The position numbers and the translations under genes are program-made. Positions 55,712-64,000 of a stretch of 64,000 nucleotides of DNA are shown here, piece by piece. The DNA is from Poronia punctata (Eukaryota; Ascomycota; Sordariomycetes; Xylariales; Xylariaceae). The notes under the pieces are model-generated. The model saw only the letters and a program-made list of their open reading frames with translations, ran no database searches and had not been told where the DNA came from. The first letter of the stretch is position 1; each line of letters begins with the position of its first letter. Where the stretch lies: contig MU401550.1 of assembly GCA_022579005.1 (NCBI GenBank), forward strand, positions 62,374 through 126,373, read 5' to 3'.

Positions 55712-55889
55712 AAGATACATTGTCGCATGTTCCTTCTTCGGCTGCAGCCGGAGTGCTGGAGCCAAAGAGGGTTCAATTGGCTGACAGCAAGTTCCATTGA
55801 AACCCAGTAATCTGGAGATATTAAGCTCAGAAGGCCTACCTATTAGCCCATCAAGCCCCACCTCTCACATATTCTAGTGCACTTTTGGT

Positions 55890-55904
55890 GGAAGCTTCTC
55901 CAAG
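55890..55904 (+). promoter_or_regulatory. Heat-shock element, candidate (nGAAnnTTCnnCAAn)
   Basis: GGAAGCTTCTCCAAG contains two perfect inverted nGAAn units and a third with CAA instead of GAA, about 395 bp upstream of the HSP104 start. Location and spacing fit an Hsf1 site; binding is not shown. Confidence 0.45.
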
Positions 55905-56298
55905 CTACCGGAAGCTGGGTGATGTCTAATGATGTAGCTTGTCATGACCAGAAGTGTCGACCAACTTCAAGCATCATCTCTCCATCATACGTTCCTGCTG
56001 GCGCTCCACCCTTGACAAAGGATAAATCAAACCCAAAGCCCCCCGGTCCTTGTTTTGTTTCATTCTTTTCCAAATCATACAAACAAGAACAAATACATTG
56101 TGACACACCCTTCTGTGTACATACTAGAGCATCGTGTAATAGAAGCACCCCACGAACAGCTTCACTGAAACACGCACGCATAAAAGTCTCGCTTCCTTAC
56201 CTCGCTTCATACCGTACCGATTCCCATCTGATTACTTTCTACTATTCTGCTATTATTGCTTCGCAACCAAGCTTGTTCTACGCTTACAACCCGAAACC

Positions 56299-59076
56299 AT
56301 GAGTTCCCGTATGGAATTCACGGAGCGGGGCAAGCAGGCCTTGGAAGATGCCATGGGCCTTGCCGAACAATACGCTCACTCACAACTCCTCCCCGTCCAT
56401 CTAGCAGTCTCTCTTCTCGATCCTCCTGCAGACCCGTCAAAGGACCAACAGAATGGCCCGAAACCTACATCTAGCCTCTTCCGCCAGGTTGTGGAGAGAG
56501 CACATGGCGATCCTCAACTCTTCGACAGAGCTCTAAAGAAGACATTAGTGCGTCTGCCGTCACAAGACCCACCGCCTGAGAATGTCTCCATGGCACCGTC
56601 CTTCACCACAATCTTAAGAAAGGCCAACGAATTACAAAAGACGCAGAAGGATACATACATCGCCGTGGACCATCTTATTAGTGCACTTTCCGAGGATGCC
56701 TCCATCTCTGCGGCGCTAAAGGAAGCCAATGTGCCTAAACCAAAGCTGATCCAAGATGCCGTAGTGGCGATCCGCGGCACGAAGAGAGTTGATTCGCGAA
56801 CTGCCGACACTGAGGAGGAGAATGAGAACCTGGCCAAATTCACCATCGACATGACAGCAATGGCCAGAGAAGGCAAGATCGACCCCGTCATCGGCAGAGA
56901 AGAGGAGATTAGGAGAGTTATCCGAATCCTGTCACGGCGGACCAAGAACAACCCCGTTCTGATCGGCGAGCCTGGTGTCGGCAAGACGACCGTTGTGGAA
57001 GGTTTAGCTCAACGGATCGTAAATGCTGACGTGCCCGACAACTTGGCGGCCTGCAAGCTTCTATCTTTGGATGTCGGTGCCCTTGTGGCCGGGAGCAAGT
57101 ACCGCGGCGAATTCGAAGAGAGAATGAAGGGTGTACTGAAGGAGATCACGGAATCGAAGGATATGATCGTGCTGTTTGTCGACGAGATCCACCTTCTGAT
57201 GGGCGCCGGCGCCTCGGGCGAGGGCGGAATGGATGCCGCTAACTTACTCAAGCCCATGCTTGCCCGCGGCCAGCTGCACTGTATTGGTGCCACCACCCTT
57301 GCAGAGTACCGAAAGTATATCGAGAAAGATGCCGCTTTCGAGCGCCGATTCCAGCAGGTCATCGTCAAGGAGCCTAGCATTCCTGAGACCATCTCCATTC
57401 TCCGTGGCCTGAAAGAGAAGTACGAGGTTCACCACGGTGTGACCATCGCGGACAGTGCCATCGTCTCCGCTGCGAATCTAGCTGGCCGGTATCTCACGTC
57501 TAGACGTCTTCCCGATTCCGCTGTGGATCTTATCGACGAAGCCGCGGCCGCCGTGCGAGTTGCCCGCGAATCTCAACCCGAGGTCATCGACTCGCTTGAA
57601 CGAAGATTGCGCCAACTCCGGATTGAGATCCATGCTTTGTCCAGAGAGAAGGACGATGGTTCCAAAGCTCGTCTCGAGCAGGCAAAGCAAGACGCGGAGA
57701 ATGTCGAAGAAGAACTACGACCCTTGCGCGAGAAGTACGAGAGCGAACGAAAACGCGGCAAGGATATCCAGGAAGCCAAGGTCAAGCTTGACCAGCTCAA
57801 GGTCAAGATGGAGGACGCCGCCCGTGTGGGAGACCATGCTCGGGCTGCCGATCTCCAATACTACGCCATCCCTGAGCAAGAACAGGCCATCAAGAAGCTT
57901 GAGAAGGAGAAAGCGGCGGCTGATGCTGCACTGAGCCAAAATCCCGATAACCTTGGCAACTCGATGATTACCGATGTCGTCGGGCCCGATCAGATCAACG
58001 AAATTGTTTCTCGATGGACCGGCATTCCTGTCACCAGACTCAAGACATCGGAGAAGGATAAGCTAATCCACATGGAACGTGCCCTTGGAAAGACGGTTGT
58101 GGGCCAGAAGGAAGCAGTTCAGGCAGTGTCCAACGCCATCAGGCTACAACGTTCCGGTCTCAGCAACCCCAATCAACCACCCAGTTTCCTCTTCAGTGGT
58201 CCCTCGGGTACCGGTAAGACGCTTCTGACGAAGGCGTTGGCCGAATTCCTCTTCGATGACCCGAAGGCCATGATCCGTTTCGATATGTCTGAGTACCAAG
58301 AACGACACTCTCTCAGCCGAATGATCGGTGCGCCCCCAGGCTATGTCGGACACGACGCTGGCGGCCAACTAACCGAGGCTCTGCGCCGGAAACCTTTCTC
58401 CATCCTTCTATTTGACGAAGTAGAGAAGGCGGCCAAGGAGGTCTTGACTGTCCTTTTGCAGCTCATGGATGACGGCCGCATCACGGATGGCCAAGGACGC
58501 GTCGTTGATGCCAGAAACTGCATCGTCGTCATGACGTCTAACCTGGGCGCAGAGTATCTGGCCCGGCCTGCTGGCCGTGACGGCAAGATCGACGCCACGA
58601 CCCGCGATCTGGTTATGAACGCACTGCGCAACTACTTCCTGCCCGAATTCCTCAACCGCATCAACTCCATCATCATCTTCAACCGTCTCACTAGACGTGA
58701 GATTCGCAAGATTGTTGAGCTTCGGTTGGGAGAAATCCAGAAACGGCTGGCAGACAATGACCGGGCAGTCACTATCGAGGTGTCTGACGACGCCAAAGAT
58801 TACTTGGGCAATGCTGGCTACTCGCCCGCATACGGTGCCCGACCACTCCAACGCCTCATCGAAAAGGAAGTCCTCAACCGCCTGGCTATTTTGATCTTGC
58901 GCGGCGCGATCAGGGACGGAGAGACGGCTAGAGTAATTCTTCAGGGTAATAAGATCCAAGTTCTTGCGAACCACGCCGAGAGTGACGTGGCCGACGATGA
59001 AGATATGATGATCGACGAGGAAGATGCGGTGGAGGACATCGCACCCGAGGACATGGATGAGGATATCTATGACTAG
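56299..59076 (+). CDS. Hsp104 disaggregase (ClpB family AAA+ ATPase)
   Basis: Uninterrupted frame of 925 aa, the usual size. Hsp104 threads aggregated proteins through a hexameric ring with Hsp70/Hsp40 and gives thermotolerance. Landmarks: N-domain beginning [18 protein letters not shown]1 Walker [10 protein letters not shown] (about 223-231) and Walker B VLFVDEIH, pore loop [10 protein letters not shown]; a coiled-coil middle domain (about 410-535, [17 protein letters not shown] to [13 protein letters not shown]); NBD2 Walker [18 protein letters not shown] pore loop, Walker [11 protein letters not shown] and the [10 protein letters not shown] sensor region. The C-terminal tail is acidic ([20 protein letters not shown]) as in cytosolic fungal Hsp104, and there is no mitochondrial presequence, which separates it from Hsp78. 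A candidate heat-shock element lies upstream. Confidence 0.97.
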   Translation: MSSRMEFTERGKQALEDAMGLAEQYAHSQLLPVHLAVSLLDPPADPSKDQQNGPKPTSSLFRQVVERAHGDPQLFDRALKKTLVRLPSQDPPPENVSMAPSFTTILRKANELQKTQKDTYIAVDHLISALSEDASISAALKEANVPKPKLIQDAVVAIRGTKRVDSRTADTEEENENLAKFTIDMTAMAREGKIDPVIGREEEIRRVIRILSRRTKNNPVLIGEPGVGKTTVVEGLAQRIVNADVPDNLAACKLLSLDVGALVAGSKYRGEFEERMKGVLKEITESKDMIVLFVDEIHLLMGAGASGEGGMDAANLLKPMLARGQLHCIGATTLAEYRKYIEKDAAFERRFQQVIVKEPSIPETISILRGLKEKYEVHHGVTIADSAIVSAANLAGRYLTSRRLPDSAVDLIDEAAAAVRVARESQPEVIDSLERRLRQLRIEIHALSREKDDGSKARLEQAKQDAENVEEELRPLREKYESERKRGKDIQEAKVKLDQLKVKMEDAARVGDHARAADLQYYAIPEQEQAIKKLEKEKAAADAALSQNPDNLGNSMITDVVGPDQINEIVSRWTGIPVTRLKTSEKDKLIHMERALGKTVVGQKEAVQAVSNAIRLQRSGLSNPNQPPSFLFSGPSGTGKTLLTKALAEFLFDDPKAMIRFDMSEYQERHSLSRMIGAPPGYVGHDAGGQLTEALRRKPFSILLFDEVEKAAKEVLTVLLQLMDDGRITDGQGRVVDARNCIVVMTSNLGAEYLARPAGRDGKIDATTRDLVMNALRNYFLPEFLNRINSIIIFNRLTRREIRKIVELRLGEIQKRLADNDRAVTIEVSDDAKDYLGNAGYSPAYGARPLQRLIEKEVLNRLAILILRGAIRDGETARVILQGNKIQVLANHAESDVADDEDMMIDEEDAVEDIAPEDMDEDIYD

Positions 59077-60487
59077 AGATCACATCCTCTCCAACGGGGC
59101 CTTATGACATGGATGAAATCATGAATTTTCTTTTGCGAAGGCGTACACAGGACTGGGACATAATGGAGTTCTAGGATGATAACATGCATCAAGCATAAAA
59201 GCATAAAAGCATTTAATACGTAGTGGTTCTTTTTAGGAGCCGCAGCCTCTGCATCATGTTATGATTGCTGTATGTAGCTCATGAACACGATCAATCAAAC
59301 GATAAGAGAAGAGATTCTTCCGTTGTTCCACGTTAAAATATCCTGTGAATGCTATGCTTTCTAGGTACTAGAGGTAGTTTACCCCTGTTTAGCTAACACT
59401 GAGAGGAAGAAACCAAGGACAGCCTAGCAGACTGTTACCTGCTACTTAAAAAAAACATGGAAACTAGGTGATTATGCTGGGAGTCGGGACAATACAGCTT
59501 GACTCCAGAAAATAGTAATATGATACTTAGACTTTTCTATCATGGGTAACTTGTCTCCTTAAATGCCTACCCTCCTTACGATACGCATACCACATTCAAG
59601 ATGTCCGAGCACTGATACCCGATAGGGCAGACGGTTCCAAGGACTTTCGATGCCTTGATGATTGACATGTGCTAAGCTAAAGCCTCAAGAACCCCACCAT
59701 CGAAATCCGGGGTAGTCTGTTTGTTGCGCGTAATTGGTTGGATTTGTTCTAATTTGACTAGGTAAACTAAGTGGAATGTGTTAGGGGGAGGAGCAAGGTG
59801 GTACTCTACTTGTAAATATAAAAGCGTGTAAGTATTTAAACGGTCTTTTATAAGTACCGGTTTAGATTTCTATATAATAGGTAGAAGGCAAATACCTAGG
59901 ATGAGGATAAAGAAATAAACCCTAAAATATAAATATAAGAAGCATGCAGAGCGCTTTTTTTTTTAATGATTTTGATTATTTATATAAAAGTCTTTATTAA
60001 ACAGATGTTGTCCACAGAAGGTAGGTACCATGTGGTTTACGTAGGTACCTACTATGTGAATTGTTAACTTTTAAGTGGCTCCTTCCTCGAGCGGGGCCTT
60101 TGGTAGGTAGGTACCTACGTACTCTCACCCATAAACTCCCGTGCTTACTAAGCCCACTTTGGACGATCCTTTTTACTCGTGAGTCGTAGTGGGAGCATTA
60201 CATGCGCCTTTGGAATAGGTATCTTCTTTTTTGCATTTACGCGTATGATAGAAATCGCTTCAACGCTACCAGGTAAACTGTCATTGATCAATCATACCCA
60301 ATAATCCGGGCATAGGTCCAGTTCCATCGACCGAATTTTTTTTTCCTTACGCACAAGACCATACCGTACCTCTTGAACACTTTACCAATCCTCGAGCGAG
60401 CGCGACCACCTAGTGGAATAGAGTCAAGCCAGCCGCGCAAGATTTACCTAAAGAAAGAGAGAGAGACCCTTATTATTATTTCCAACC
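59077..60487. other. Intergenic region with an AT-rich segment
   Basis: About 1.4 kb without a gene. The middle (59800-60000) is AT-rich and contains GCATGCAGAGCGC, close to the inner terminus motif of the inverted-repeat element at 46.7 kb; it may be a very decayed relative. TAGGTACCTA-type motifs occur at 60021-60028, 60041-60052 and 60102-60119. Confidence 0.5.
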
Positions 60488-61131
60488 ATGGCGCCACTGC
60501 CACCCGTCGACCCAAATGTCCTCGAACGTAAAAGCCTCCCCTTTCCCTTTCCAAGACACTTTATTTCCCTCCCCCCCCCCGGCATTAACAAAGAAAAGAA
60601 AAGAAAAGGAAAGAAAGAAAAAACCACTAACTCTCATATTCTATTCCATCCCCCCCCACAGAACAACTCAAAGACACAATCCAATCCCTCCACAACATAA
60701 TGGTCCAAGTAACCCTCTACGGCACCAACAACACCAACTCCAACAGTCCCAACACGAGCATCGAGACCCGCGACGTCCTAGCCTCGGAACTAACAGCCCT
60801 ATCCCGCTCCCTACAAGCCGTGCACCGGACATCGACGACCCGCTCCTTACCACAGGTGCCCCCCGAACTAGTCCAATACGTCGACAACGGCCGGAACCCG
60901 GACATATACACGCGGGAATTTGTCGAGCTGGTGAGGAGGGGTAATCAGTTGATGAGGGGCAAGCAGGGCGCCTTTGCCGCCTTCTCTAGAGTCCTCGCTA
61001 GCGAGATTGAGAATGCCATGCCCGAGTTGAGGGACGATGCCGCGAGCGTGGTGGCCGCTACGAATGTTAATGTTAATACTAGTGATGCGGGCGGGAGTAA
61101 GGGGAGTGGGGTTGCTGGGGTTAATACGTGA
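60488..61131 (+). CDS. Mediator complex subunit 10 (Med10/Nut2), two exons
   Basis: Model: exons 60488-60527 and 60662-61131 (169 aa). Med10 is an essential middle-module subunit of the Mediator coactivator that links activators to RNA polymerase II. The 134-bp intron, which is C/A-rich with a CACTAACTC branch site, joins NVLE to QQLKDTIQSLHNIMVQV. Other family landmarks are ETRDVLASELTALSRSLQAV, VPPELVQYVDNGRNPDIYTR, EFVELVRRGNQLMRGK and AMPELRDDAASVVAAT. The tail (NVNVNTSDAGGSKGSGVAG) is low complexity. Reading through the intron would put the start out of frame, so the two-exon model is needed. It converges with LEU2. Confidence 0.92.
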
Positions 61132-61714
61132 GAAAGGGGGGGATTCATCTGGTAATTTTTTTTGAGCCTGATGGTGAAAGAGAAGGATAAGAAGTGGGCG
61201 TGGGCTCTCTTTCTTTCTTTCAAGGCCATTAAAAAGGGAAAAGGCTTGGGATCGGATCCCGTCTGAGATACAACTCTCATTGCATGCATAGCTCGGCGTT
61301 TTGGTTTGGTTTTGGTATGGGGCGCTTACGGCTTTGGTTCTACAATTCGAGGGGCGACACTTGGTTATCCAAAAGAGAGAAACCCACACGTAGAGTACTA
61401 GAGACAACAAGAAAAACGAAAGGAAGAGTTCCTTGCATACGGATATGGGCCCAACATGGGCGCTTACAAGATTGGGGGGCAAGGTTTGATATCATGGTAC
61501 AATGCAGTTGAATTTTTGGTCGTTGTTAATCAGACACTGTCAAGATGGACTAGAACCACAGAACATCTGTCTCCTATTAGTTTCGATCGTTCGGCCTTCC
61601 AAAATATAGCATGACGACATTCCCAGCCCACTTAAGCTACGCCAGCATGAAATCAGCCCTTGTTGTATGCATCCCTTTAACCTTTTGCTTTTCCTTTTTA
61701 ATCCCTTTAACCGT
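61132..61714. other. Intergenic region between convergent genes
   Basis: 583 bp with 3' ends of MED10 (+) and LEU2 (-). Nothing else recognised. Confidence 0.65.
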
Positions 61715-63087
61715 TTAAGCCTTCAGTAGCTTGCTTAGCTCGGCGACGACGGCATCGCCCATCTCTTTGGTGGTTGTGTTTCCATGCAGATCCTTGGTCC
61801 TTACACCACCATCTAGCACATTCTTGACGGCCTGTTCGATAGCGTCGGCCTCCTTGGGCAGCCGTAGCGAATATCGGCACATCATGGCCACTGACAGGAT
61901 CGTTCCGAGGGGGTTGACGATACCCTGGCCCGAAATGTCGGGTGCGGAGCCTGCATTCTGGTCAGCATTTCATATTTGGAGGGAATTTTGTAAGATTGAA
62001 TACTAACCGTGGATGGGCTCGTAAATGCCGTTGCAAGGGTTTACACCGTCGGGGATGCCGCTAAGACTCGCGCTGGGGCTGAGGCCGATACTGCCGGGAA
62101 TAACGCTTGCTTCGTCACTGATGATGTCGCCGAACAAGTTGCTCGTGACGACGACGCCATTAAGGCCACGGGGGTTCTTGACCATGATCATGGCAGCGCT
62201 GTCGATGAGCTGATGGTGGAGAGTCAACTGAGGGAACTCCTTGGTCATGACTTCGGTCATGACCTTGCGCCAAAGGCGGCTGGTGGCCAGGACGTTGGCC
62301 TTGTCGAGACTCCAGACAGGGGCGGGTGGGGAGCGGGCGAGCGCTAGGTGACCAGCAAGGCGCGCGATACGCTCGATCTCGGCTCGTGAGTAAGGCTCCG
62401 TGTCAAATGCGAAACCGTCGCCTTCGTCCTCCTTGCGATCACCGAAGTAGATGCCGCCCGTTAGCTCACGAACGACGGTGAAATCGGTGCCCTGGCAAAC
62501 CTCGGCCTTGAGTGGCGAGTATGCAACTAGCGATTCGGATGGGAAGAAGCATGGTCGTAGGTTTCCGTATGTACCCATCTCCTTGCGCAGACGCAAAATA
62601 CCCTGCTCGGGGCGGACCTTGCCGGTGCCCCATTTAGGCCCGCCGATAGCGCCTAGCAACACGGCGTCGGCGGTCTTGGCAGCTTCGAGGGCCTCGTCCG
62701 TAAGAGGAGTACCGTGAGCGTCAATGGAGCACTGTATGACGGGTGGTCGGTGGTGTTACGTCAGCCGGTGCTTTGAGGCGCTTTTCGATTTTCATGGTTG
62801 CACTGAGACTGAGGGGCATCGAGAGGGGGGCAATGAAAGAAAATGGTGGGACATACACCACCAAGCAAATGATCTTGAAGGTTAAATTTTACGCCGGCAC
62901 TGTTACTGGCTTCGACGGCTTTGAGGACCTGTATTCTTAACTTGTCTCAGAATCATGTGCCTCTTCCCGGTGGATTTAAAGTTAGAAATTATAGGGTTTG
63001 CAGGAAGCGGCGGACCTTGACAGCCTCGGCCACAACCTCAGGACCGCAGTGGTCGCCGCCAAAAACGACAATATTGTATGTCGACAT
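61715..63087 (-). CDS. LEU2: 3-isopropylmalate dehydrogenase (leucine biosynthesis), four exons
   Basis: Model on the minus strand: exons 63087-63016, 62928-62857, 62731-62008 and 61950-61715 (367 aa, normal for the family). The enzyme oxidatively decarboxylates 3-isopropylmalate with NAD in leucine synthesis. Landmarks: [20 protein letters not shown], then [20 protein letters not shown] across intron 1, [52 protein letters not shown] (substrate region), [15 protein letters not shown] (catalytic Lys segment), [20 protein letters not shown] with metal-binding Asp residues, and [21 protein letters not shown] at the last splice junction. The first intron uses donor GTCCGC, which is non-consensus, although the joined protein is correct. 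The ending is ELSKLLKA, without a peroxisomal signal. The adenine-binding GSAPDI block secures the identity. Confidence 0.95.
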
Positions 63088-63274
63088 AGCGTGGGTGGTG
63101 ATTTGGAATTCTGAGGATCTTCGCGTGTGGTTAATTAAATATCAATTCGATCCTTTGATTACAAGAAATCGGACTAGAAACAGAGCAGGAGATACTCGGC
63201 CGGGGCTCTGCGGAAGCTTTAAATGCATTCACTTGTAGGGATAATGGATAGAGAAGAAACAAACATGAGATAGT
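63088..63274. other. Upstream region of LEU2
   Basis: Sequence upstream of the minus-strand LEU2 gene. The only notable point is AT-rich sequence at 63130-63160; no binding motif could be assigned. Confidence 0.4.
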
Positions 63275-63484
63275 CTAGCCTCCGACATTGGAGCTGTGAA
63301 GCTCAACCGGATTGCATGCCCCGCTGTGAATTGGGGACTGAAAAGCACTACCCCACCATCCGAGATCGGCGACGTCGTATTTGCACTTGTTTTGAGGCAG
63401 GCTGTGGCACTTTCCATGAGCTTGCCTACACCTTCCGCCAATAGATAAAGTGTGTAGGTGCCCTTGCCTCTGGAAGTCGTACAT
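63275..63484 (-). CDS. Possible last exon of a small cysteine-rich protein (doubtful)
   Basis: Sixty-nine residues from an ATG at 63484 include GRCRQAHGKCHSLPQNKCKY and a later GACNPV, a cysteine spacing reminiscent of small secreted fungal proteins. There is no signal peptide in this frame, so an upstream exon would be needed, and none could be placed with good splice sites; an overlapping frame is also open. It may be a partial exon, a pseudogene or chance. Confidence 0.25.
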   Translation of the reverse strand: MYDFQRQGHLHTLSIGGRCRQAHGKCHSLPQNKCKYDVADLGWWGSAFQSPIHSGACNPVELHSSNVGG

Positions 63485-64000
63485 TACATCATACTTTTGA
63501 ACACGTTCTATTCCAAGACCTGAAAAGGTAGTAAAAGTAACCTATGATGGATGCTGTCTACGTCGTCAGTAACCCAATTATTAGACTAAAAATGTTTGGT
63601 ATGTCTCTGTTGTCGGAGGAACCTGTACAAGGTGAAGGAACGTAGCTGACTTGAGTCGCCTGACGAACGGGTAGATACGGATGATCAAACCAGGGTCAGC
63701 CGCGGTCCCCGGAAATCTTGCATGTAAGTAAGGTAGTTAGGTAATATCTGTTACATTAGGCGGCTAGACCTTACCACACCGGAATACCACCAAACATAAT
63801 GCCCTGTTCCCACCGGCCTTTCCGTAAATTAGTAGAGTTACTAGACGACCGTAGATTCTGACAGTCTGCCCGAATATAGGTTAGCATCATATCATCCAAC
63901 AGCCTGATATAGTCGCCTGGTGAGATACGATCTGTCAGGGCTTTACCAGACGTAACCCGGCAACTATCATGAGTGACCAGAAGAGAGGTTGGCGAGGTTG
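63485..64000. other. Terminal stretch without a recognisable gene
   Basis: No conserved open frame or RNA gene was seen to the right edge. Confidence 0.5.

Larger units (their letters stand above)
55373..56298. promoter_or_regulatory. Divergent promoter region, mL67 (-) / HSP104 (+)
   Basis: A 926-bp region. It contains a heat-shock-element-like block at 55890-55904 and an AGGGG stress-response pentamer at 55707-55711, both upstream of HSP104. The leader just before the HSP104 ATG is C/T-rich. Confidence 0.5.

Noticed and set aside
1..64000. tRNA, 5S rRNA or CRISPR arrays
   Set aside because: No convincing A/B box pairs with cloverleaf potential were found by eye, no 5S sequence was recognised, and no regularly spaced repeats are present.

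Overview
The window is nuclear DNA of a filamentous ascomycete, most likely a Sordariomycete; placement in Xylariales is only an impression. The evidence is short spliceosomal introns (mostly 50-220 bp, GT...AG, with CTAAC/CTGAC-like branch points), long intergenic regions rich in TAGGTA/TACCTA motifs, AT-rich decayed elements, and fungal-type versions of TFIIIA, Rpb6, Afi1, separase, Hsp104, Mhr1/mL67, Pbn1 and a Zn2Cys6 regulator. No operons, phage, CRISPR or bacterial features are present. There are two scaffold gaps (99 N at 1474-1572 and 10 N at 39761-39770).

Layout. 1-4 kb: the 3' end of a GMC alcohol oxidase and a four-exon P450. 4-10.2 kb: TFIIIA (-) and RPB6 (+) diverge from one promoter, followed by a small eight-cysteine secreted protein. 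11-15.3 kb: S-formylglutathione hydrolase (+) and an Afi1-like protein (-) converge. 15.9-16.6 kb: an AT-rich element with terminal inverted repeats. 17-26 kb: a SIRT4-like sirtuin, a mitochondrial membrane protein and a 2135-residue separase. 26-31.7 kb: a 5.7-kb stretch with no recognisable gene, ahead of a large Zn2Cys6 factor (31.7-35.2 kb). 36-39.6 kb: KRI1 (-) and a Rab5 GTPase (+) diverge. 39.6-40 kb: a damaged assembly join. 41.4-44.6 kb: a RING protein with RGG and RS/RD tracts. 45.5-50.2 kb: an uncharacterised probable alpha-beta-barrel protein, a second inverted-repeat element, PBN1 and a prolyl 4-hydroxylase-like protein. 52-64 kb: a sulfotransferase-like protein, mL67/MHR1 (-) diverging from HSP104 (+), MED10 (+), LEU2 (-) and a doubtful cysteine-rich ORF.

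Most genes are single-copy housekeeping genes: Pol II/III transcription (RPB6, MED10, TFIIIA), ribosome biogenesis (KRI1), trafficking (Rab5, Afi1), GPI anchors (PBN1), mitochondria (sirtuin, mL67), chromosome segregation (separase), protein disaggregation (HSP104), leucine synthesis (LEU2) and formaldehyde detoxification (SFGH). They do not form one pathway. Accessory genes (oxidase, P450, secreted protein, sulfotransferase-like) are scattered, and I see no biosynthetic cluster and no convincing novel multi-gene system.

Exon boundaries were read by hand from splice sites, frame continuity and family conservation. They are consistent in phase for every multi-exon gene below but are not confirmed by transcripts.
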